Positions 6,786 to 14,898 of a stretch of DNA of 64,000 nucleotides are shown here, piece after piece. Source of the stretch: Candidatus Hydrogenedentota bacterium (GTDB lineage: Bacteria; Hydrogenedentota; Hydrogenedentia; Hydrogenedentales; JAGMZX01); assembly GCA_029556545.1 (NCBI GenBank), contig JAKQEQ010000193.1:203262-267261 (forward strand), given 5' to 3'. Each line of letters begins with the position of its first letter. Positions within the stretch are counted from its first letter, which is position 1. Both the position numbers and the translations under genes were made by a program. The notes under the pieces were generated by a model. That model was not told the origin of the DNA. It ran no database searches and saw only the letters and a list, made by a program, of their open reading frames with translations.

Positions 6786-8153
6786 TTACGATAGTGGGGG
6801 CTGTTCCGAGGCCGGAGCCGAAAGACGGAGCTTTTCCCGGAGGGTCTTGCGGTCAATGCCGAGGATTTCCGCGGCGCGGGTCTTGTTGCCGCCCACGCTC
6901 GCGAGGACGTTGCTCACGTATTCGGCCTCGACTTCCGCCAGGGTGCGGTCGAGGCCGGTCCTGGTCAAGGCGGAAAAGCGCATGAGGGGCGGCAGGTCGG
7001 GGACGTGGATGATCTCGCCGTCTGTCATGAGGACGAGACGCTGCACGACGTTTTCGAGTTCACGCACGTTGCCGGGCCAATCGTAGTTCTTCAGCACGGC
7101 CATGGCCTGTTCCGAGAAGCGGGGCTGCGGGCGGCCCAGTTCGGCGGCATACCGCTGCGCGAAATGGTTCGCCAGGAGGAGGATATCGTCTCCCCGCTCG
7201 CGCAACGGCGGCAAGGCAATGGTGATGACGTTGAGGCGGTAGAAGAGGTCCTTGCGGAAGGCCCCTTTCGTGACGAGGGCCAGGAGGTCTTTGTTCGTGG
7301 CGGCCAGGATGCGAACGTCCACTTTGCGCGGCCGGCTTGACCCGACCATGCAGACCTCTTTGTCCTGCAGGACGCGCAACAGCTTCACCTGCATGGATGC
7401 GCTCGTCTCGCTGACCTCGTCCAGAAAGATCGTGCCGCCGTCCGCGGTATGAAAAAAGCCCGCCCGCGATTCGGTGGCGCCGGTGAACGCGCCTTTGACG
7501 TGGCCGAAGAGTTCGCTCTCGAGGAGGCCGTCGGGGATGCCGCCGCAGTTGACGGGCACGAACGGGGCCGAGGACCGCTCGCCGCCGTAGTGAATGGCGC
7601 GCGCGACCAGTTCCTTGCCGGTGCCGCTCTCGCCGGAGATCAGCACCACCGCCGACGTGGAGGCGGCCTTCCCGACGGCGCGGAGAATCCTTCGCATGGC
7701 TTCCGATTCGCCCATCAGCCCGTGGCGCATGGCGGGCGAGTGCGCCCGCTGGGGCTCGCCGCACCGGCGGACCCGCAACTTGTTCAGCGCCCGCTGGACG
7801 GCGGCGGACAATTCCTCGTCCGTGAACGGCTTCGCGAGGTACTCCTCCGCACCGGTCTTAATGGCTTCGACCGCCCCCTCGATGGAGGGATAGCCGGTGA
7901 TCATCATGACCTCGGTGTCGCGAAAGTTCTCGCGCACGTGCCGGACGAGGTCCATGCCGCCGATCTTGGGCATCTTGAGGTCCGTAATCACCAGGTCCAC
8001 CTTGTTGCTTTCGAGCAACGCGACGGCGCTCGCCACGTTCGGGGCGGTAAACACTTTGTAGCCGTCCGCGGAAAGATTGCGCTGGAGGACCTCGAGGGTC
8101 GGCGCGGAGTCATCCACGACCAGGATACTTTCCTTTTCACGCCGCTTGGTCAT
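6786..8153 (-). CDS. NtrC-family sigma54-dependent response regulator
   Basis: This 455-residue protein has three domains. The receiver domain (about 8-120) has the acidic pair VVDD and the phospho-acceptor Asp58 in LVITDLKMP. The AAA+ domain (about 145-385) has Walker A GESGTGKE at 174-181, the sigma54-contacting GAFTGA loop at 221-226 and Walker B TIFLDEV. The Fis-type helix-turn-helix at the C-terminus includes GGNKTRAAEILGIDRKTLRE. An intact GAFTGA loop means it can activate sigma54 polymerase. It lies four bases after the histidine kinase gene, and a near-consensus sigma54 promoter sits about 190 bases beyond its stop. The natural target is therefore the diaphorase/glutamate-synthase-fold operon downstream. 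The signal is not known. Confidence 0.95.
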   Translation of the reverse strand: MTKRREKESILVVDDSAPTLEVLQRNLSADGYKVFTAPNVASAVALLESNKVDLVITDLKMPKIGGMDLVRHVRENFRDTEVMMITGYPSIEGAVEAIKTGAEEYLAKPFTDEELSAAVQRALNKLRVRRCGEPQRAHSPAMRHGLMGESEAMRRILRAVGKAASTSAVVLISGESGTGKELVARAIHYGGERSSAPFVPVNCGGIPDGLLESELFGHVKGAFTGATESRAGFFHTADGGTIFLDEVSETSASMQVKLLRVLQDKEVCMVGSSRPRKVDVRILAATNKDLLALVTKGAFRKDLFYRLNVITIALPPLRERGDDILLLANHFAQRYAAELGRPQPRFSEQAMAVLKNYDWPGNVRELENVVQRLVLMTDGEIIHVPDLPPLMRFSALTRTGLDRTLAEVEAEYVSNVLASVGGNKTRAAEILGIDRKTLREKLRLSAPASEQPPLS

Positions 8154-8157
8154 CCGC

Positions 8158-9297
8158 TCAGTCCTCCTCGATTGCCCGCGCGGGGGTCACGGGCAGCCGG
8201 ACTTCGACCCGCGTCCCCACGCCGACCTCGCTTTGAATTTCGATGTTCCCCTCGTGCGCCGTCACGATTCCGTGGACCACCGGCAGGCCGAGTCCGGTCC
8301 CTTGGCCCACGTCTTTGGTGGTGAAGAACGGCACGAAGACCTGTTGCAGCACCTCCGGCGTCATGCCCGTTCCGGAATCCTCGACCCACAGGCGGACATG
8401 GACGCCGTCCGTCTCCGTCTGCAAGCGGAGCGTGCCGCCGGCGGGCATGGCCTGCAAGGCGTTGACCAAGAGATTCACAAGCACCTGATTTATCTGAGCG
8501 GGGTCGGCCGGGATATGCGGCAACGTGGGATCGAGGACGCATTCGACGATTTCGACGCCGGTGGTGGCGCAGCGCGCCGAGAGGAGCGCCAAGGCTTCCT
8601 GCACCACCTGGTTCACATTCACCAGCGTCTTCTCCGGGGGCTTCTGCCGCGCAAACATCAGGAGTTTCTTGATGATTTCGCGTGCGTGCAGCGCCGCCGC
8701 CTCGATCTTCTCGAGGTCGTGTCTCGCCGCATCGGGCAGGCCGGGGCACTTCTTGGCGAGCTGGGCGAAGCCGAGGACGTTCCCCAAGGGCTCGTTTAAT
8801 TCATGGGCCACCCCGGCGGCCAATAACCCGATGGTGGCGAGCCGGTCGGCATGGCGCAATTGGTTTTCCAGGTGCCCCCGCAGGAACTCTGCCTCCTTGC
8901 GCTCGATAACCAGCCCTATCTGTTGCGCGACCGCGTTGAGTAGATTTCGTTCCTCGCTGAGAAAGGGGCCTTCATCCAGTTCCGGTCGTTCCTCAAGGTA
9001 AGCCACCTCGACAAACCCCCGCGTCACGCCTTGCACCACGATACCCGCGCGCTGGGCATGGGGCGCGTCCAGAAAACCGCGGGTCGCGTGAACCTGCCCG
9101 TCCAGGACGATCCTCGCGCAAGCGATGTCGGCATACTGCCAGGCGGGCGTGAGCAGCGCTATGGTCTCCGCGAGAATCTCGTCAATGGAAATGCCCGGCT
9201 TTCCCGCGATATCGGTAATCCGCAGCAGACAGGTCAACTCCTTGACCCGCTCCAGCAACGCGGTCGCTTCAAATCCCCGGGCTCGTTTTCGCGGCAT
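8158..9297 (-). CDS. Cytoplasmic sensor histidine kinase of the sigma54 two-component system
   Basis: This 379-residue protein has no obvious membrane segment. A GAF-like sensory domain covers roughly residues 10-135. The dimerisation/phospho-acceptor helix has His165 in AAGVAHELNEPLGNVLGF, and the HATPase domain shows the N-box INQVLVNLLVNALQAM, the G1 box DSGTGM, the F-box VFVPFFTTK and the G2 box GQGTGLGL. The HELNEP motif belongs to the NtrB/AtoS-like kinases that pair with NtrC-type regulators. The stop is four bases from the start of the regulator, so the pair is co-transcribed. A soluble GAF domain suggests a cytoplasmic metabolite or redox signal, consistent with control of an NAD(P)H-linked complex; this is inference. 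Confidence 0.92.
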   Translation of the reverse strand: MPRKRARGFEATALLERVKELTCLLRITDIAGKPGISIDEILAETIALLTPAWQYADIACARIVLDGQVHATRGFLDAPHAQRAGIVVQGVTRGFVEVAYLEERPELDEGPFLSEERNLLNAVAQQIGLVIERKEAEFLRGHLENQLRHADRLATIGLLAAGVAHELNEPLGNVLGFAQLAKKCPGLPDAARHDLEKIEAAALHAREIIKKLLMFARQKPPEKTLVNVNQVVQEALALLSARCATTGVEIVECVLDPTLPHIPADPAQINQVLVNLLVNALQAMPAGGTLRLQTETDGVHVRLWVEDSGTGMTPEVLQQVFVPFFTTKDVGQGTGLGLPVVHGIVTAHEGNIEIQSEVGVGTRVEVRLPVTPARAIEED

Positions 9298-9571
9298 GAT
9301 TCCACACCCACCATAGGGCGCCCGCGCACGGCGTGTGGCGCGGTTGCGGCCTCACTGTTCAGTTTCGCATGATTTCCATCCGTGTGCAAACGCTTTGCCG
9401 CAAGCGTCTCGGTGAAGGGGTCGTCTCACGAGAAACTTCGGTATCCGCGCACACCGTGTGACGCCATTCGGCCAGAGTAGATCGGGAACGCGGCGGATAG
9501 CGCGTTCGCGGTCAGGCAATACGCAACCGCGGCGCCAGGGCGCTTCCCCGAGGTCGGCCTGTCCGTGGGGT

Positions 9572-10285
9572 CTATTCTTGCTTGCCCGAGTCGCACTCGC
9601 CCGCAATTGCCGCGTAGACTATGCCGGCTATTGCGGCGCCAACGATGGGGGCCAGCCAGAACAACCAAAGCTGGGCAAGCGCCCAGTCTCCAACGAACAC
9701 CGCCGGCCCCGTGCTTCGCGCCGGGTTCACGGACAGGTTGGTCACCGGGATGCCGATGAGATGGATCAGCGTCAAACCCAAACCGATGGCAATGGGCGCG
9801 AAGCCGCTCGGAGCGCGCTTGTCGGTGGCGCCCAGGATAATCATCAAGAACATGAATGTGAGGACGATTTCGAGGATGAGGCAGGACAGCAAGGAGTACT
9901 TCTCGGGGGAGTGTTCACCGTAGCCGTTGGACGCCATGCCGCCGGCAACGTCGAAACCGGCTTTACCGCTCGCAATGAGGTACAGCACTCCGGCTCCCAG
10001 GATCGCGCCCGCCACTTGAGCGATGACGTAAGGAACGAGGTCCGAGATGGGGAAGCGCCTGCCGACCACGAGGCCGACCGAGACCGCCGGGTTGAGGTGA
10101 CAGCCGGAGATATGGCCGATGGCGTAGGCCATGGTGAGGACGGTAAGGCCGAACGCCAAGGCTACTCCGAGGTACCCGATTCCCACGTTCTGAAGGCCAC
10201 ATGCGAGAACCGCGCTTCCGCAGCCGCCCAGAACCAGCCAGAAAGTCCCGATGCATTCCGCTATACTCCGCTTCGCTAGTGACAT
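9572..10285 (-). CDS. aqpZ: Aquaporin Z, MIP-family water channel
   Basis: This 237-residue, six-span membrane protein has both NPA half-helix motifs (HLNPAVS at 65-67 and VNPARS at 187-189). It also has an aromatic/arginine filter of AqpZ type (Phe45, His175, Thr182, Arg190), which points to water and not glycerol. The context IPVTN[10 protein letters not shown] is the AqpZ signature. The ATG at 10285 has AGGAGG eight bases upstream (10294-10299). A TTGACA/CATACT promoter lies at 10382-10410, giving a leader of about 90 bases. The gene is transcribed alone, between the transhydrogenase operon and the histidine kinase. It would allow fast water flux during osmotic change; an MscK-like channel lies 12 kb away. 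Confidence 0.93.
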   Translation of the reverse strand: MSLAKRSIAECIGTFWLVLGGCGSAVLACGLQNVGIGYLGVALAFGLTVLTMAYAIGHISGCHLNPAVSVGLVVGRRFPISDLVPYVIAQVAGAILGAGVLYLIASGKAGFDVAGGMASNGYGEHSPEKYSLLSCLILEIVLTFMFLMIILGATDKRAPSGFAPIAIGLGLTLIHLIGIPVTNLSVNPARSTGPAVFVGDWALAQLWLFWLAPIVGAAIAGIVYAAIAGECDSGKQE

Positions 10286-10381
10286 GACACGATCCTCCTG
10301 CTTTCGTTAGGTCTGTCAGTAACGTCCGGCGTTCTTAGCTCGGCAGCATGACTGCAGACACACACCCCGAACGCCATCTTG

Positions 10382-10410
10382 AGTATGGACCGAGTTGCCC
10401 ACTTTGTCAA
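10382..10410 (-). promoter_or_regulatory. Sigma70-type promoter of aqpZ
   Basis: On the minus strand a perfect TTGACA (10405-10410) is followed by 17 bases and CATACT (10382-10387). Transcription would start near 10375, leaving a 90-base leader before the AGGAGG site and ATG of aqpZ. Confidence 0.6.
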
Positions 10411-10457
10411 TAGCACAAAAACATATTCAAGGGGGGGACGCCGGGCGGTCACGGGCC

Positions 10458-11849
10458 TTACCGGCGTGATATGCGGGATTGCAGGTCTTTAAGGAGTTGA
10501 TGGAGTGTTGATGAGGCGTTGCCCGGCAGGAGGACGACGTTGCCTTGTTGATACAACGGATTTTCGATGCCGGAGTACCCGGGTTTGGTGTCTGCGTTGC
10601 AGACGATTATGCGCTTGGCTTGGTGTGCGCGGAGGATGGGCATGCCGTAGATGGGGGTGCCGACGGCGGTGTTTGCCGCCGGGTTTACCACGTCGCATGC
10701 GCCGACGATGACTGCGACGTCGGTTCGGGGAAACTCGGGGTTGATCGCGTCGATTTGGATCATCTTGTCGTAGGGGATATCCACGTCGGCAAGCAAGACG
10801 GTCATGTGTCCGGGCATTCGGCCGGCGACGGGATGAATGGCGAATTTCACGTCCGCGCCTCGGCCCGCGAGTAGTTCGTAGAGGTCGCGGACCTGGGTCT
10901 CCGCCTCGCCCAGCGCCATGCCGTAACCGGGGATGATGACGACGCTTTTCGCTTCGAGCAGACTCTCCACCGGATCGAACGCGGCGGCGTGGGCCGCGGG
11001 TTTCAGGAAGGGCGAAGGGGGAAGGGGGAAGGGTGAAGGGGGAAGGGCGACGGTGGCGCCAGTCAGCACCTGCATCAGCGAGCGGTTCATCGCGCCGCAC
11101 ATGACGCGCGTCAGGATGAAGCCCGATGCGCCGACGATGGCGCCGGCGGCGACGAGGAAGGCGTTGTCGACGACGAAGCCGCAGGTGCTTGCGGCCAGGC
11201 CGGACATCGAGTTGAGCAACGAAATGGTGATGGGCATGTCCGCGCCGCCGACGGGCAGGGCCAGGAGCGCGCCGAGTGCGAGGGCGCACGCGGCAAGGAG
11301 GAGCATCCACATGGTCGATTCCGAGCCGGTCTGGCCGTGGAGAAGGAGCATGAGGAGGAACGGCAGGATAAGCGCGGCGGAGGTTCTAGGAAGGGTGAAG
11401 GGGATACGTATGGGTTGCTGTGGTAGGAGGCGGTGCAGTTTGGCGGCGGCGACGAGGCTCCCGCTCAGGGTGACGCCTCCGACGGCGACGGCGAGGCCGC
11501 CGGTTGCGAGGCCAGCGAGGCCTGGGGTATGGGTGTTGTCGGCGACGGCCACGAAAACGGTGAGCATGGATGCCGCGCCGCCGAGGCCGTTCAGGAGGGC
11601 GACCATCTGCGGCATCTGGAGCATGGTGACGCGCAGGGCGAGAACGAGGCCGAGCGCGGCGCCGGTCGCGAGCGCGGCAAGGAGGATCGGCTGCGGCAGG
11701 ATATTGTCGCGCCAGAGGAGGAGGAGAACGGCAGTCAGCAGGCTCAAGGCGGTGAGACGGTTGCCTTGGACAGCGGTTTCGGGCTTGCTCATCAGCCGAA
11801 TTCCGGCCAGGATTGCCGCGCCCAGGAGAATCTCGATCCACACATGCAT
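10458..11849 (-). CDS. pntB: NAD(P) transhydrogenase beta subunit (membrane plus NADP(H)-binding domain III)
   Basis: This 463-residue protein starts with about nine membrane spans (domain II, to about residue 265), including the conserved MPQMVALLNGLGGAAS and GGADMPITISLLNSMSGLA. It ends with the soluble NADP(H)-binding domain III: VVIIPGYGMALGEAE, VAGRMPGHMTVLLADVDIPYD, AINPEFPRTDVAVIVGA, VNPAANTA and NADTKPGYSGIENPLYQQGN. With PntAA/PntAB it couples proton entry to hydride transfer from NADH to NADP+. One oddity is the linker between domains II and III, which contains a low-complexity LPPSPFPLPPSPF stretch encoded by a GGGGGAAGGG-type repeat (11007-11051). The frame is kept. The ATG start is 20 bases after the pntAB stop, so it is the last gene of the operon. 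Confidence 0.95.
   Translation of the reverse strand: MHVWIEILLGAAILAGIRLMSKPETAVQGNRLTALSLLTAVLLLLWRDNILPQPILLAALATGAALGLVLALRVTMLQMPQMVALLNGLGGAASMLTVFVAVADNTHTPGLAGLATGGLAVAVGGVTLSGSLVAAAKLHRLLPQQPIRIPFTLPRTSAALILPFLLMLLLHGQTGSESTMWMLLLAACALALGALLALPVGGADMPITISLLNSMSGLAASTCGFVVDNAFLVAAGAIVGASGFILTRVMCGAMNRSLMQVLTGATVALPPSPFPLPPSPFLKPAAHAAAFDPVESLLEAKSVVIIPGYGMALGEAETQVRDLYELLAGRGADVKFAIHPVAGRMPGHMTVLLADVDIPYDKMIQIDAINPEFPRTDVAVIVGACDVVNPAANTAVGTPIYGMPILRAHQAKRIIVCNADTKPGYSGIENPLYQQGNVVLLPGNASSTLHQLLKDLQSRISRR
11007..11051. repeat. GGGGGAAGGGYGAA-type tandem repeat inside the pntB linker
   Basis: On the plus strand 11007-11051 is a run of GGGGGAAGGG and GGGTGAAGGG units, encoding LPPSPFPLPPSPF-like sequence on the minus strand. 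Such 7-8-base purine repeats are usually found between genes in many bacteria. Here one has entered the flexible linker of PntB without breaking the frame. Confidence 0.7.
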
Positions 11850-11869
11850 GCCGGGAACTGCCCTCTACT

Positions 11870-12148
11870 TCATCGTTTGGCGCGGAATTTCTTGAGGATG
11901 CGGTCCGTCACCACGAAGCCGCCTATCACGTTGACCATCGCCAGCACGACGGCCAGTGCGCCCAAGAGACGGTTTCCGGTGGCGAGCGCGGCGGCGGTGG
12001 CGGTCAGGGCACCGAGGACGGATACGCCGGATATCGCATTCATGCCGGACATCAGCGGCGTATGCAGCAGCGGAGGCACCTGCCTGATGACACGGTAACC
12101 CAAGGCGGAGGACACGACGAACACCACAAGGAGCGTCACGAGGCGCAC
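11870..12148 (-). CDS. pntAB: NAD(P) transhydrogenase alpha subunit part 2 (membrane)
   Basis: This 92-residue protein has three membrane spans. It matches the C-terminal membrane part of the alpha subunit of proton-translocating transhydrogenase: VFVVSSALGYRVIRQVPPLLHTPLMSGMNAISGVSVLGAL, then a further span and VNVIGGFVVTDRILKKF. In E. coli this segment is fused to PntA; here it is a separate gene, as in many alphaproteobacteria and in the three-subunit enzymes. It lies four bases after pntAA and 20 bases before pntB. Length and motif match the family. Confidence 0.95.
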   Translation of the reverse strand: MRLVTLLVVFVVSSALGYRVIRQVPPLLHTPLMSGMNAISGVSVLGALTATAAALATGNRLLGALAVVLAMVNVIGGFVVTDRILKKFRAKR

Positions 12149-12152
12149 GGGT

Positions 12153-13343
12153 TCACTCCTTCTTTTCGGAACATTGCGCCATGGCCTCGAGCGCGCCGTC
12201 GTGGACCACTTCGCCGTTCAGAGTGACGAGCGTCGGCCCGATAATCTCGTCGCCGCGGTCGGCCCGTACCTTGCCGTCCTCGACCAGATACGAAACAAAA
12301 TGGAAAAGGTTGTGCGCAAACAGCCATGAGGCGCTTTGGGGAACGTATCCGGGGATGTTCTTGACGCCGATAATGGTTACGCCGTGGTTGAGGACGGTGC
12401 GGCCCGGCTCGGTCAACGCGCAGTTGCCGCCCTGGTCGATGGCGATGTCCACGATGACCGAACCGTTCTTCATGTCCCGAACCATGTCTTCCGACACGAT
12501 CACGGGCGCGATGTGGCCGGGCACGAGCGCGGAAAGAATGACGATATCCGATTGGCGCAAAACGTCACGGATGGCCTCCTGTTCCCGCACGAGCCACTCC
12601 CGGGGTAGTCCTTTGGCGTAGCCGCCCGCCCCGACGGCGATTTCGGGGGGCACGCCGGGATCGACGATCTGCGCGCGCAGGCTTTTCGCTTGCTCGACGG
12701 CCTCTGGCCGGATGTCCGTCGCGTAATTGGAGGAGCCGAGCCGTTTCGCGGTGGCCAGGGCCTGGAGCCCGGCGACGCCCGCGCCCACGATGAAGACTTG
12801 CGCGGGGGACAACATGCCGACGGCGGTGTTGGTCAGGGGCATGAAGCAGCCTAAGCGGTCGGCCGCCATGATGACGCTCTTGTATCCTGCGACGGTGCTC
12901 ATCGAGGTGAGGGCGTCCATCGGTTGCGCGTTGGTGATGCGCGGCACGCCGTCGAGCGTGAAACTCACGATGCCCCGGACGGCAAGTTTCCGTACCATCT
13001 GATGATTCGCGGGCGAGGCCGGGTGGAGGAAGGCGACCAAGGTCTGTCCCCGCCGCATCATCTCCACTTCGTCGCGGTTCCTCCCGGAATCGAACTGCGG
13101 CTCTTTGACCTTCAGAATGATGTCGGACCGCTCGAATATCGTGTCGCTGTCCGCGACGAGCTCCGCGCCGACGTCCCGGTACGCCTCGTCGGCGTGATGG
13201 GAGGCCGTGCCCGCTCCGCTCTCGACCAGCACGTGCGCGCCCTCGGCGATGAACGCCTTGACCGTCTCGGGAATCGCCGAAACTCGGTACTCGTGTTCCA
13301 TGATCTCTCTGGGAACGCCCAAGATCAGACTTCCAAACCGCAT
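12153..13343 (-). CDS. pntAA: NAD(P) transhydrogenase alpha subunit part 1 (soluble NAD(H)-binding)
   Basis: This 396-residue protein belongs to the alanine dehydrogenase/transhydrogenase alpha family. It begins with LGVPREIMEHEYRVSAIPETV, contains TLVAFLHPASP and the domain I Rossmann motif VFIVGAGVAGLQALATAKRLG, and then DIRPEAVEQAKSL and DIAIDQGGNC. The last is the conserved DxAxDQGGN loop that contacts domain III. It binds NADH on the cytoplasmic side. A GGGAG lies ten bases before the ATG. The three-gene operon has its own promoter (13512-13540) with a leader of about 160 bases. Together with the NAD(P)H diaphorase operon next door it suggests that pyridine nucleotide balance is a regional theme. 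Confidence 0.95.
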   Translation of the reverse strand: MRFGSLILGVPREIMEHEYRVSAIPETVKAFIAEGAHVLVESGAGTASHHADEAYRDVGAELVADSDTIFERSDIILKVKEPQFDSGRNRDEVEMMRRGQTLVAFLHPASPANHQMVRKLAVRGIVSFTLDGVPRITNAQPMDALTSMSTVAGYKSVIMAADRLGCFMPLTNTAVGMLSPAQVFIVGAGVAGLQALATAKRLGSSNYATDIRPEAVEQAKSLRAQIVDPGVPPEIAVGAGGYAKGLPREWLVREQEAIRDVLRQSDIVILSALVPGHIAPVIVSEDMVRDMKNGSVIVDIAIDQGGNCALTEPGRTVLNHGVTIIGVKNIPGYVPQSASWLFAHNLFHFVSYLVEDGKVRADRGDEIIGPTLVTLNGEVVHDGALEAMAQCSEKKE

Positions 13344-13511
13344 GTTGCAAGATCTCCCGTTCCACGGTGGATGTGTTCAACCGTCGCCGCGTTGTGTCCG
13401 CGCGCTATGTTCCGGCCTCGCCTGACGACTTAGACCGGCATGCGCGCGCGTTGATACAACACTCCGTTCTCCCTTTGCTATTGACCACGCCCGAGACTTC
13501 CCCGTTTCGAT

Positions 13512-13540
13512 ATTACAACGCCGCCGCGTCGGACGGTCAA
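13512..13540 (-). promoter_or_regulatory. Sigma70-type promoter of the pnt operon
   Basis: On the minus strand TTGACC (13535-13540), a 17-base spacer and TGTAAT (13512-13517) form a promoter with five of six matches in each box. It lies between the end of the TetR-Rnk gene and pntAA, giving a leader of about 160 bases. A CCGCCGGCGG palindrome just upstream could help end transcription of the TetR-Rnk gene, but it has no U-tract. Confidence 0.5.
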
Positions 13541-13575
13541 GTCCGCCGGCGGTTTTCGGGGCACGCCAACACGAA

Positions 13576-14616
13576 TCAGAGATGATAATCCCCCGCGGCC
13601 TCCGGTTGATACAACACCTGGGTCAGTTGATACATCTCCTTGTCGTTTCCCGCAGTGGCTGCGAACACGTCGCCCAGGCGGCGCCCGAGAATCGCGGTGC
13701 CGAACGGGTTCAGAATCGAGAGATTGTCGGGCGCTGATTCGACATCGCGAGGGAAAACGAGGGAAAGAACTTGGTCCGCCCCCGTGCTCAAGTTTACGAC
13801 ACGCACCCGGGAATTCATGGTTACCACGTCCGGCGGTACCTCCCGCGGGTGTGTGATGCGGGCGTGCTTCAGTTCCTCGGCCAAGACATCGGCGTGTTCC
13901 TGACATTCCTTCTTGCCAAAGGCGCGCACCACGTCCAGCAACTCCCTGAGGCGTTCGAGATCGTAGCGGCTCACGTAAATGGCGCGGGAGTCGGCAGCGG
14001 TCGGCGTGTCGTCGGGCTGTTGCATGTCGGGCGCTATGCCGTTGAGGAGCACGGTCGTCATGTGACGCGCCACCCTCGCCAGATTGTCTGACTGTAACGG
14101 CTTGGACCAATAGCCCATAAAAGCGGTGATCATTCCCTCAAGACATACTGCCGCGTTCATTCCCGGAGTTCCCGTCTTGCCCGTTTTCGCAAGACATCGT
14201 CCGAAAACGCGCTCCACGAGGTCCACGTACTGTTGATGAAGTTGATTGACCTCCGGGCCGAGGCGCCCCGGTTCAGGCTGCACGCCCAGGTAGGCGGGAA
14301 AACAGAAGGGCTGAAAGAACAGCCGGTCATTGACGTAGTTGAACAGACGAAGCCGAATCACGTCGAGCAGCGCCTCTTCCGGGTCTCTCGCATAGACCAG
14401 AGGCTGAATGCGGCGCACAACAGTCTCTCCGATGCGCTGCGCGACGCGACCGTAGATCTCCTCCTTGCTCTTGAACAGGTTGTACAGTGTCCCGACCGAG
14501 AGCCCCGCCTCGCGCGCCAGGATTTCCATGGTCGCCTGCTGGTATCCTTTTCCGCCGAATATGTATTCGGCGGCATCGAGAACCGCGGTGTCCAAGGTCG
14601 CTTGTCTTCTTTTCAC
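13576..14616 (-). CDS. TetR-family regulator fused to an Rnk/GreA-C-like domain
   Basis: This 346-residue protein has two recognisable halves in one uninterrupted frame. Residues 1-60 are a TetR helix-turn-helix (AEYIFGGKGYQQATMEILAREAGLSVGTLYNLFKSKEEIY), and up to about 205 follows a helical ligand/dimer domain typical of TetR proteins. From about 215 to the end the sequence matches the whole Rnk protein: a helical N-part (YDLERLRELLDVV), PREVPPDVVTMNSRVRVV, LSLVFPRDVE, LNPFGTAILGRRLGDVF and the exact Rnk ending YQPEAAGDY. Rnk is a GreA/GreB-related RNA-polymerase-binding regulator. The fusion would bring a polymerase-binding domain to a DNA-bound repressor. A TTGAAT-N4-ATTCAA palindrome upstream is a likely self-operator. 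I know of no standard family with this architecture, though a database check is needed. Confidence 0.85.
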   Translation of the reverse strand: MKRRQATLDTAVLDAAEYIFGGKGYQQATMEILAREAGLSVGTLYNLFKSKEEIYGRVAQRIGETVVRRIQPLVYARDPEEALLDVIRLRLFNYVNDRLFFQPFCFPAYLGVQPEPGRLGPEVNQLHQQYVDLVERVFGRCLAKTGKTGTPGMNAAVCLEGMITAFMGYWSKPLQSDNLARVARHMTTVLLNGIAPDMQQPDDTPTAADSRAIYVSRYDLERLRELLDVVRAFGKKECQEHADVLAEELKHARITHPREVPPDVVTMNSRVRVVNLSTGADQVLSLVFPRDVESAPDNLSILNPFGTAILGRRLGDVFAATAGNDKEMYQLTQVLYQPEAAGDYHL

Positions 14617-14681
14617 CGTCGTCTTGCCCTTGTGAAGTGGGCGCTACACGCTTTACGGGGAACATGAACAGCGATTCAGCT

Positions 14682-14697
14682 TTGAATATGGATTCAA
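14682..14697. promoter_or_regulatory. Candidate operator of the TetR-Rnk protein
   Basis: TTGAAT-ATGG-ATTCAA is a perfect 16-base palindrome located 66 bases before the TetR-Rnk start, in the gap shared with the divergent lyase gene. A second, wider inverted pair (ACATGAAC near 14663 and GTTCATGT near 14707) surrounds it. TetR proteins usually bind such dyads in their own promoters. Confidence 0.5.
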
Positions 14698-14756
14698 TAT
14701 AACCCCGTTCATGTCTGCTGTCAACTCCGTGGCGCTCGAAAAGTCTTTCCGGGCCA

Positions 14757-14785
14757 TTGACAAGCGCGTAAGACGGGTGTACGCT
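14757..14785 (+). promoter_or_regulatory. Candidate promoter of the lyase gene
   Basis: A perfect TTGACA (14757-14762) is followed by 17 bases and a weak TACGCT (14780-14785). The predicted start near 14792 would place the duplicated 38-base element inside a leader of about 107 bases. The poor -10 box limits confidence. Confidence 0.35.
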
Positions 14786-14793
14786 GGGTCTCA

Positions 14794-14898
14794 GGTAATG
14801 AGGGACCGGTGAAATGCGGGGGTATCGCGCCCGCGTTGGTTCGGTGTGTGTTTGGAACTCGGTAATGAGGAACCAGTCAGATACGGGGGTATCGCGCC
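14794..14898 (+). repeat. Imperfect direct repeat of 38 bases directly upstream of the lyase gene
   Basis: Copies at 14794-14831 and 14861-14898 both start GGTAATGAGG and end GGGGGTATCGCGCC, with 33 of 38 bases identical and a 67-base period. The second copy ends exactly at the ATG. This could be a duplicated leader element or a dispersed repeat. Confidence 0.75.

Noticed and set aside
9298-9571. Small frames between the histidine kinase and aqpZ
   Set aside because: Short, Arg-rich and without ribosome sites or motifs; the gap shows only weak promoter-like boxes.
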